Source: Pseudomonadota bacterium (lineage in GTDB: Bacteria; Desulfobacterota; WTBG01; CAIYCZ01). Taken from it: 12,539 nucleotides of DNA. This document shows, in pieces, positions 6,336-12,539 of the stretch (the stretch's first letter is position 1; every line of letters begins with the position of its first letter). The DNA is taken from assembly GCA_026388865.1 (NCBI GenBank), contig JAPLIX010000399.1:7986-20524 (forward strand). Direction: 5' to 3'. Below the pieces are notes generated by a model, which saw only the letters and a program-made list of their open reading frames with translations, did no database searches and was not told the DNA's origin. A program made the translations under genes and the position numbers.

Positions 6336-7103
6336 GTGAGCGACATTATCTTAGAGTCATTAAATATACGCAAGGGGTTTGGCGGGGTCGTGGCGCTGGA
6401 CAACCTCACCTTTCTCATTGCGCGCAATACCATAACAGCGATTATCGGCCCCAACGGGGCAGGGAAAACCACGCTGTTGAATGTGGTGAGCGGCATGCAC
6501 GCGCCTGACCGGGGAACTATTTTTCTCAACCAGAAAACTATTTCCGGGCTGAAGCCGCATGAGATAACGCGTTGCGGGCTTGCCCGGACATTTCAGACCG
6601 CCCAGATTTTCGGCAACATGACGGTGCTTGAGAATGTGATGGTCGGCCGCCATGTCCGGACGCGGGCAGGCATTCTCAGCTCGGCGCTGCGGCTGCCGCG
6701 GATGCGCAGGGAGGAGCCGGTCACCTGCGAGCGGGCACGCTTCTATCTGGAAATGGTCGGCCTTCAGGACATTGCAGACAAGCCTGCTGCCAGTATTCCC
6801 ATCGGCAGCCAGCGGCTGCTGGAGATAGCCCGGGCGCTGGCGACCGAGCCGGAGATTCTGCTCCTGGATGAGCCGGCAGCAGGGCTCAATACCCAGGAGA
6901 CACGGCAGCTGGGCACACTTATCCGCGCCATAAAAGAGCTGGGCATAACGGTGGTCATTGTGGAGCATGATATGGAGCTGGTCATGGATATTTCAGATGA
7001 AATCATCGTGCTCAATTACGGAAAACGCATTGCAGAAGGAAAGCCGGTGGAAATCCAGACCAACCAGGAAGTAATTGACGTGTATCTGGGCAAGGAGGAA
7101 TAG
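6336..7103 (+). CDS. livG: Branched-chain amino acid-type ABC transporter ATP-binding protein LivG
   Basis: This 255-residue cytoplasmic ATPase pairs with LivF to power import. The Walker A motif GPNGAGKTT is at residues 38-46, Walker B ILLLDEP ends with D178-E179, and the H-loop is EHD with H211. The ABC signature region reads IPIGSQRLLEIARAL from residue 154, not LSGGQ; LivG proteins often depart from the consensus here, but Pro and Ser at these positions make it more divergent than usual. LAAxG-type features such as DEPAAGLN and the C-terminal VIDVYLGKEE are typical of LivG. The start is a GTG at 6336, six bases after the livM stop, with TTGAGGAA acting as ribosome binding site; translation is probably coupled to livM. 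Only 5 bp separate it from livF. Confidence 0.94.
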   Translation: MSDIILESLNIRKGFGGVVALDNLTFLIARNTITAIIGPNGAGKTTLLNVVSGMHAPDRGTIFLNQKTISGLKPHEITRCGLARTFQTAQIFGNMTVLENVMVGRHVRTRAGILSSALRLPRMRREEPVTCERARFYLEMVGLQDIADKPAASIPIGSQRLLEIARALATEPEILLLDEPAAGLNTQETRQLGTLIRAIKELGITVVIVEHDMELVMDISDEIIVLNYGKRIAEGKPVEIQTNQEVIDVYLGKEE

Positions 7104-7108
7104 AAACG

Positions 7109-7846
7109 ATGCTCCGGCTGCTCAACATCAATACCTTCTACGGCGAGATTCACGTTCTGAAGAATATTTCCCTGCACATCGCGGAAGGAGAAATTGTCTC
7201 GTTAATCGGGGCCAACGGCGCAGGCAAAACCACGCTGCTCAATACCATCTCCGGGATTATTAATGCGCGCACCGGGCAAATAATGTATAATAATAAAGAT
7301 ATAGCGCGCAAAAGTCCGGACCGTGTGGTTAAGATGGGCATCTCCCAGGTGCCCGAGGGACGGCAGATATTCAATCCGCTGACGGTGCTTGATAACCTGA
7401 AGCTTGGCTCCTATATCAGATACCGCCGCGACGGGAGCAGAAAAATCCAGCGCGATATAGAAGAAATGTTTACCCTGTTCCCCATTCTGCAGGAGCGGCA
7501 GAATCAGCTTGCCGGAACCCTCTCCGGCGGTGAGCAGCAGATGCTTGCTATCGGGCGGGCGCTCATGAGCCGGCCCCGGATACTGCTCCTTGATGAGCCT
7601 TCCATGGGGCTGGCCCCGCTGGTGGTCACGGAAATCTTCAAAACTGTTGCCCGGCTCAGGGAGATGAGCAAGACGACCATTTTCCTGGTAGAGCAGAATG
7701 CCCGGGCTGCCCTCAAACTGTCAGACCGCGGCTATGTCATGGAGACCGGGAAAATAATGTTTGAGGGTAATGCGCGGGACCTGCTGGAAAACAGGGAAGT
7801 GCAGCGTGCCTATCTGGGCAAAGAGAAAAAACCGATCTGGGAATAG
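7109..7846 (+). CDS. livF: Branched-chain amino acid-type ABC transporter ATP-binding protein LivF
   Basis: This 245-residue protein is the second ATPase of the importer. The opening LLNINTFYGEIHVLKNISLHI is typical of LivF. Walker A GANGAGKTT is at residues 34-42, the signature LSGGEQQ at 138-144, and Walker B ILLLDEP ends with D162-E163, followed by SMGLAPLVV. The usual H-loop position reads VEQN instead of a His, as is normal for LivF, so the LivG His probably serves the composite sites. A good Shine-Dalgarno sequence, AAGGAGGAA, overlaps the end of livG and precedes the ATG at 7109. The gene ends 9 bp before the second paaK, so importer and ligase are in one transcription unit. The frame is intact. 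Confidence 0.95.
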   Translation: MLRLLNINTFYGEIHVLKNISLHIAEGEIVSLIGANGAGKTTLLNTISGIINARTGQIMYNNKDIARKSPDRVVKMGISQVPEGRQIFNPLTVLDNLKLGSYIRYRRDGSRKIQRDIEEMFTLFPILQERQNQLAGTLSGGEQQMLAIGRALMSRPRILLLDEPSMGLAPLVVTEIFKTVARLREMSKTTIFLVEQNARAALKLSDRGYVMETGKIMFEGNARDLLENREVQRAYLGKEKKPIWE

Positions 7847-7855
7847 GAGAAGCAC

Positions 7856-9116
7856 ATGGCTATCTGGGAAGAGAAGATTGAGTGTTGTCCCCGCGAGGAG
7901 CTGCAGCAGCTCCAGCTCGAACGGCTGCAATCAAGCCTTAACCGCGCCTATAAGAACGTATCATTCTACCGGAAAATTTTTGACGAGAAAAAAATCGTTC
8001 CTGAAGACATCTCAACCCTGGAAGAATTCAAGCACCTTCCGCTCACTACCAAACAGGACCTGCAGAGCAATTATCCCTACGGCCTGTTTGCGGTCCCGCT
8101 GCGCGAGGTGGTGCGGATCCACACCACCACCGAGACCATCGATACGCCGACCGTCATCGGCTACACCCGCAATGACCTGAAGAACTGGGGCACGCAGGTC
8201 GCCCGGTTTCTGACCGCGGGCGGGGTGACCCACGACGATGTCATGCAGATCTCCTTTCACTACGGTCTTTTTACCGGCGCTTTCGGCCTGCACCATGGCG
8301 CCGAGTGCATCGGTGCATCAGTTATTCCGGCCTCCAGCGAAAATATCGATCGCCAGATCAGGATCATGCAGGACTATCGGACCACGGTGCTGGTTGCAAC
8401 GCCGTCCTTTGCTCTGATTTTTGCAGACCGGCTGCAAAAACTGGGCATCGACCCGAAAACCTTAAGCCTCAGGAAAGGCCTGTTCGGAGCGGCTCTTTAT
8501 CGCCGTCTACGATCATTACGGCGTGAGCGAGCTCTCAGGGCCGGGCATCGCCGGTGAATGCGACGCCAAAAGCGGGCTGCATCTCGCTGAAGACTTTTTC
8601 CTGGCGGAAATCATTGACCCGCAGACCGGCACCCCGCTTCCGCCCGGACAATCAGGCGAGCTGGTGCTGACGACCCTTACCCGCGAAGCATTCCCCCTGC
8701 TGCGCTATCGCACCGGGGATATAACCAGCCTTGATTTCAGCCCGTGTACCTGCGGCCGAACGCTGGCAAGAATGCAGCGGGTCATGGAGCGGGTGGATGA
8801 CGTTATTATTGTACAGGGAATACATGTTGTCCCCGGGCAGATTGAAAAAGTGCTCAAGGAGATAGAAGGGTGCGAGCCGCACTATCAGATTGTGGTGAGC
8901 CGGGAGAACCATCGCGACACCCTGGAGGTTCATGTGGCCGTATCGGAGAACATCTTCTTTGATGAGATGAAACGCCAGCGCTCGCTGCTGGAGCAGATTC
9001 GCAGCGTGCTCATGCGCCACATAGGATTCAGGGTGGAAGTCAAGCTGGTGGAGAGGAAAACGCTCGCAGAGAACCTGCAGCAATCCGGGAAGATTATTGA
9101 TAAGAGAGTTTTGTAA
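7856..9116 (+). pseudogene. paaK: Phenylacetate-CoA ligase family protein, second copy, frameshifted by an apparent 41-bp deletion
   Basis: The start is clear: TAGGAGAA precedes the ATG at 7856, and MAIWEEKIECCPREELQQLQ is PaaK-like. The first frame codes 212 good residues up to GLFGA (base 8491), then runs through nonsense (LYRRLRSLRR) to a stop at 8557. The family sequence resumes in another frame at 8493 (LFIAVYDHYGVSELSGPGIA) and ends at 9116, giving 207 residues. Compared with the upstream paaK, about 14 residues beginning with EPW are missing at the junction; restoring them gives about 433 residues, the normal length. The C-terminal half is more divergent than copy 1: the hinge reads MERVDDVIIVQGIHVVPGQIE where copy 1 has [20 protein letters not shown], which suggests a different substrate. 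As written the enzyme would be inactive. A sequencing or assembly error is the main alternative. Confidence 0.88.
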
Positions 9117-9127
9117 ACAGTTATAAT
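9097..9127 (+). promoter_or_regulatory. Candidate promoter for the phosphodiesterase genes
   Basis: TTGATA (9097-9102, inside the end of the second paaK) and a perfect TATAAT (9122-9127) are 19 bases apart, longer than the ideal 17. Transcription from it would start about 10 bases before the ATG at 9143, leaving a very short leader. It would let the phosphodiesterase genes be expressed apart from the transporter operon. The spacing makes it a tentative call. Confidence 0.3.
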
Positions 9128-9142
9128 TATGTTGGCTCACGT

Positions 9143-11251
9143 ATGAAATATTTGCTGGTCGCTCTTGCAGTACTTTTAAGTGCACTGCTTCCAGGTTCTG
9201 CAAGCGCCTATATCGGACCGGGTGCCGGTTTTGCGGTTGGCGGCTCATTTTTAGTTTTATTTACCGCACTGGTCTCTGCGCTTATAATACTGGTGACCTG
9301 GCCGATCCGGACGATCGTGCGCAGTATCCGGTTCCGCAAAGTGTATGCCCGCAGCCGCATCAGGAAAGCAATTGTGCTTGGATTTGACGGCATGGACTAT
9401 ACGCTGACCACGCAACTGCTGGATGAGGGTAAATTGCCCAATTTTGCAAAGCTGCAAGAACAAGGCTGTTTTAAACCGCTGCTGTCCACTATTCCCCCCA
9501 TTTCACCGGTTGCCTGGTCTTCATTTCAGACCGGGGTAAATCCGGGCAAACATAATATCTTTGACTTTCTCACGCGCGATCGTAAAACGTATGCCCCCAA
9601 GCTGAGCTCTACAGATATTAAGGGGCCGCTGCGCACTCTGTCACTGGGACGCTATCAGATTCCTCTCGGTCGCGGTGATATCCGTCTGCTGAGAAAAGGT
9701 GTTCCCTTCTGGAAGACGCTCGGCGAGCATGGCATCTTCAGCAACATCATCCGCGTTCCCATTACCTTTCCACCTGAACAGTTTTACGGCCTTCAGCTTG
9801 CGGGAATGTGTGTCCCGGACTTGCGAGGCTCGCAGGGGATATTTTCCTTTTATACTACCGGCACCGATGGCAATGGCGACAATACCGGCGGAGAAGTGTA
9901 TCAGGTAAACAGAACCGGCAATCATATCAAGGCAGAGCTGTCAGGGCCGCACGACCCCATGCTCAAAGCACGTGTTGGCCTGAAATGCCCTTTTGAAATC
10001 ACCATTCAGGATGCAACGAGCGCGGTGCTGCATCTCAATGGCGCAACCTGTGCCCTCACCACCGGACAATACTCGGACTGGATACCGGTTACCTTCAAGG
10101 CCTCTCTGGGGATGAAGGTGCGCGGCATCTGCAGGTTTCTGCTGATAGCAGCTGAGCCGGATTTCAAGCTCTATGTTACGCCGATCAACATTGATCCGGA
10201 TAAGCCGGTAATGCCCATCAGCCATCCGCAAGTCTATGCAACATACCTGGCCAAGCGTCAGGGCCGGTATGCAACCCTGGGCCTGGCTGAGGACAGCTGG
10301 GCGCTGAATGAACAGCGCATCAGTGATGACCAGTTTATGGAGCAGTGCCTGCAGACCGACCGGGAGCGGGTGAGCATGTTCTTTGATGCCCTTGACAATA
10401 TCGGCCGGGGACTGTGCGTGTGTGTATTTGACGGTACTGACCGCGTACAGCACTCCTTCTGGCGCCAGCTTGACCCCGAACATCCCGCGCACCGGGGCAG
10501 CTATCAGCAGGCAGCGGAACCGGCGATTGAGAAGATATACCGGAATGCTGATAAAATACTCGGGGAGACGATGAAAAAATGCCGTGACCGGAACACGCTG
10601 CTGATGGTGATTTCCGATCACGGGTTTAACTCCTTTCGCTACGGCATAGACCTGAACCGGTGGCTTGAGGAAAACGGCTATCTGTCACTCACTGAGAATG
10701 GGCGCGGCAAGAAAAATCTGGCAGGTGTTGACTGGTCAAAGACCAGGGCCTTTGCCATCGGCCTTTCCGGCATCTATCTAAACCTTAAGGGCAGAGAAGC
10801 GCAGGGGATGGTAGATTCCGGGGCAGAAGCAGTGCAGCTCCGGGAGGAACTTGCCGAAAAGCTTCAAGGTTTCATTGATCCCCTGCACGGGAAACCGGTA
10901 ATAAAGAGGGTCTATAATGCCATGAAGATTTATCAAGGCCCCTACAAACAGGATGCTCCGGACCTTCTCATCGGATATAATGCGGGTTACCGGGCTGCAT
11001 GGGAAACTGCCATTGGAGAAGTAACCGGCCAGGTCGTTCACGATAATGTAAAAGCCTGGAGCGGCGATCATTGCATTGATCAATCACTGGTTCCGGGCAT
11101 TCTGTTCAGCAATCGCATGATTCATGACGAGCACCCGCGCCTCATGGACATCGGGCCGACAATACTTGAAATGTTCGGGGTTCCGGTTCCTTCCCACATG
11201 GACGGGAAATCCCTGCAGGTGGACGGCTCCGGGCAGAAGGCGATCTCATAG
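9143..11251 (+). CDS. Membrane-anchored alkaline-phosphatase-superfamily protein (type I phosphodiesterase/nucleotide pyrophosphatase-like)
   Basis: The protein has 702 residues. Residues 1-22 look like a signal sequence ending in SASA; YIGPGAGF follows, then a hydrophobic segment (about 31-55) and a very basic stretch (56-75, nine Arg/Lys). The catalytic domain begins at IVLGFDGMD. Candidate two-metal-site residues all appear in family order: D82, nucleophile S121 in PPISPVAWSSF (where nucleotide pyrophosphatases have Thr), D433 and H437 in DGTDRVQH, D492 and H493 in SDHGF, and H643 in SGDH. It should therefore hydrolyse or transfer a phosphate ester, but the substrate is unknown. Residues of roughly 150-420 form a long insert before the second metal half-site. 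There is no strong Shine-Dalgarno sequence before the ATG at 9143; that start gives the complete signal sequence. A paralogue follows 68 bp downstream. No link to the transporter is shown beyond adjacency. Confidence 0.85.
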   Translation: MKYLLVALAVLLSALLPGSASAYIGPGAGFAVGGSFLVLFTALVSALIILVTWPIRTIVRSIRFRKVYARSRIRKAIVLGFDGMDYTLTTQLLDEGKLPNFAKLQEQGCFKPLLSTIPPISPVAWSSFQTGVNPGKHNIFDFLTRDRKTYAPKLSSTDIKGPLRTLSLGRYQIPLGRGDIRLLRKGVPFWKTLGEHGIFSNIIRVPITFPPEQFYGLQLAGMCVPDLRGSQGIFSFYTTGTDGNGDNTGGEVYQVNRTGNHIKAELSGPHDPMLKARVGLKCPFEITIQDATSAVLHLNGATCALTTGQYSDWIPVTFKASLGMKVRGICRFLLIAAEPDFKLYVTPINIDPDKPVMPISHPQVYATYLAKRQGRYATLGLAEDSWALNEQRISDDQFMEQCLQTDRERVSMFFDALDNIGRGLCVCVFDGTDRVQHSFWRQLDPEHPAHRGSYQQAAEPAIEKIYRNADKILGETMKKCRDRNTLLMVISDHGFNSFRYGIDLNRWLEENGYLSLTENGRGKKNLAGVDWSKTRAFAIGLSGIYLNLKGREAQGMVDSGAEAVQLREELAEKLQGFIDPLHGKPVIKRVYNAMKIYQGPYKQDAPDLLIGYNAGYRAAWETAIGEVTGQVVHDNVKAWSGDHCIDQSLVPGILFSNRMIHDEHPRLMDIGPTILEMFGVPVPSHMDGKSLQVDGSGQKAIS

Positions 11252-11260
11252 TCCCTTAGT

Positions 11261-11297
11261 GCTTCGATTCGCAAATACGAAATACGAATATCGAAGC
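11261..11297. repeat. Inverted repeat between the two phosphodiesterase genes
   Basis: GCTTCGAT (11261-11268) and ATCGAAGC (11290-11297) are perfect complements, and TCG/CGA inside extends the stem past a 2-base bulge. The loop contains AATACGA repeated (AAATACGAAATACGAATA). It is followed by an A-rich stretch instead of a T-run, so it is not a clear terminator. The A-rich tail reaches the start of the next gene and may belong to the same repeat. Confidence 0.6.
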
Positions 11298-11319
11298 TTT
11301 AAACAAATTAAAAATAAAA

Positions 11320-12539
11320 ATGTTCCAAACTTCAAAACAACATATTTCACCAGAGTCGAAACAGTCGACCGCGGCTGCAGCAGCGCTGGCAGCCGGAATA
11401 AGCTCCCGCGCAGCAAGCGCGCAGGAACAAAAGCCGCGCAGGGTTGCGGGCAAAAAAGTTATCGTCATAGGTTTTGACGGCATGGACCCGCTGCTCTGTA
11501 TGCGTTTAATGGAGCAGGGCCGGTTGCCCAACCTTGACCGGCTGAGAAAGAATAATGGCTTCCGGCCTCTTGCCACCAGCAACCCGCCGCAAAGCCCGGT
11601 TGCCTGGGCAAATTTTATCAACGGCGCGGGCCCCGGCTCCCACGGTATATTTGATTTTATCCACCGCGACCCAACGAAACAGGCTTTGCCTTTTTTCGCA
11701 GCTGCTGAAACAATTCCCGGTGTCGGCTACGTTGAGCTGGGCGAGCATAAAATGCAGCTTGATTTCTGGCCGTTCAATCACACCCCTCCCCGGACCGTGC
11801 TGAAGCGCGAATGGGTTCCGTTCTGGGTGTATCTTGATGCAGCAGGTATTCCCTCAACATTTTATGATCTGCCTGCTTCCTCAACTCATGGGAATCACCG
11901 CTGTCTTGCAGGAATGGGGACCCCTGACCTGCTGGGCTCTTATGGAACCTATCAGCACTTTGCCGAAGACGGCCCGGAGAAACCCGTAAGTGAAGGCGGG
12001 GGCAGGCGGTCAAAAATATTTTTTAATGGCGAAACCTCCCGGCCGCTTATTTTAATTGGCCCTAAAAATACCTTTCTCAAAAAACCGCAGGATGCAGCAA
12101 TAGAATTTGTCGTGCATCGCGACCGGGAAGCCCGGGCCGCTATCGTCGAGATTCAGAAGCAGACCATACTGCTTAGGCAGGGTGAATGGAGCCCCTGGGT
12201 GCGAATCGGTTACAGTCTTTCAACCCCCGCACTGGTGCCAGAAAAAAAAATAAGCGGCATCTGCCGGTTTTATCTGCAGGAAGCTGCCCCCAATTTCAGG
12301 CTGTATGTTACCCCCATAAATACTGATCCTAACGACCCGGCCATAAAAATTACCGAGCCGCCCGCATTTCTCCCGGAGCTGTCTCAGCAGCTGGGACTTT
12401 TTTACAATACGGGTTTTCAGGAAGACCATAAAGCCCTCTCAAACAGGGTTTTCAGTGATGATGAATTTGTCCGGCAGGCAGAGTATGTGCTGCAGGAGCG
12501 CATGCAGCTGCTTGATTACGCGCTGCGCAATTATGATGA
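11320..12539 (+). CDS. Alkaline-phosphatase-superfamily protein, second paralogue, 3' end outside the window
   Basis: The frame is open from the ATG at 11320 to the window end (406 codons plus two bases). It parallels the upstream gene: IVIGFDGMDP (candidate metal ligand D53), NPPQSPVAWANF with candidate nucleophile S92, and GSHGIFDF. Near the visible end, CRFYLQEAAPNFRLYVTPINTDPNDP resembles CRFLLIAAEPDFKLYVTPINIDPDKP of the neighbour. The second half of the metal site lies beyond the window. The N-terminus, STAAAAALAAGISSRAASA then QEQKP, looks like an Ala-rich export signal cleaved after ASA, of the weakly hydrophobic kind seen in Tat substrates, but the expected twin Arg is absent (SKQST instead). 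In-frame TAA codons lie just upstream and there is no Shine-Dalgarno sequence, so 11320 is the only simple start but not a strong one. It is probably exported; the substrate is unknown. Confidence 0.82.
   Translation, partial: MFQTSKQHISPESKQSTAAAAALAAGISSRAASAQEQKPRRVAGKKVIVIGFDGMDPLLCMRLMEQGRLPNLDRLRKNNGFRPLATSNPPQSPVAWANFINGAGPGSHGIFDFIHRDPTKQALPFFAAAETIPGVGYVELGEHKMQLDFWPFNHTPPRTVLKREWVPFWVYLDAAGIPSTFYDLPASSTHGNHRCLAGMGTPDLLGSYGTYQHFAEDGPEKPVSEGGGRRSKIFFNGETSRPLILIGPKNTFLKKPQDAAIEFVVHRDREARAAIVEIQKQTILLRQGEWSPWVRIGYSLSTPALVPEKKISGICRFYLQEAAPNFRLYVTPINTDPNDPAIKITEPPAFLPELSQQLGLFYNTGFQEDHKALSNRVFSDDEFVRQAEYVLQERMQLLDYALRNYD

Noticed and set aside
6360..6968. 202-codon minus-strand open frame opposite livG, and similar ones at 9941-10621 and 1076-1576
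   Set aside because: All are antisense to well-supported genes, have no ribosome binding site and give no recognisable domain.
11555..11803. Small open frames in other phases within the second phosphodiesterase region
   Set aside because: They overlap the long 11320-12539 frame, which carries the recognisable phosphodiesterase motifs.

Overview
The window is about 12.5 kb of moderately GC-rich, densely packed bacterial DNA with every recognisable gene on the + strand. It carries a branched-chain-amino-acid-type (Liv/HAAT family) ABC importer, flanked on both sides by phenylacetate-CoA ligase (PaaK) family genes and preceded by a double-ACT-domain protein. From memory, this combination, often next to indolepyruvate:ferredoxin oxidoreductase genes, is typical of anaerobic Gram-negative bacteria such as Desulfobacterota (the old Deltaproteobacteria) and Nitrospirota. 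The spacers filled with degenerate inverted repeats fit an uncultured member of these groups. The taxonomic placement is inference.

Layout: (1) 1-966, the C-terminal part of a PaaK cut by the window edge. (2) 1065-1496, a 143-residue protein with two ACT domains. (3) 1605-2744 and 2857-3996, two tandem periplasmic binding proteins, both 379 residues and about 77% identical in the mature part, closed by a strong intrinsic terminator at 4069-4111 with a promoter-like sequence just behind it. (4) 4242-7846, the permease and ATPase genes livH, livM, livG and livF. (5) 7856-9116, a second PaaK. (6) 9143-11251 and 11320 to the end of the window, two tandem alkaline-phosphatase-superfamily (type I phosphodiesterase-like) proteins; the second is cut by the window edge.

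Working together (inference): the binding proteins capture an amino acid or aromatic acid in the periplasm, LivHMGF imports it, the PaaK enzymes activate an aryl- or acyl-acetate to its CoA thioester, and the ACT protein senses an amino acid or related ligand. The phosphodiesterase pair is probably a separate unit with its own promoter.

Two genes are broken in the sequence as given. livM is frameshifted by a diverged second copy of a 74-bp coding segment. The downstream paaK is frameshifted by an apparent deletion of about 41 bp that removes its GAEPW-motif region. The spacers at 986-1046, 2745-2800, 4010-4050, 5169-5242 and 11261-11297 each hold an imperfect inverted repeat, most built from short recurring words. 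No RNA gene, CRISPR array, transposase or integrase is visible. I found no clearly new system; the most unusual items are the chimeric-looking livM, the deleted paaK, and the phosphodiesterase pair with apparently opposite membrane topology.
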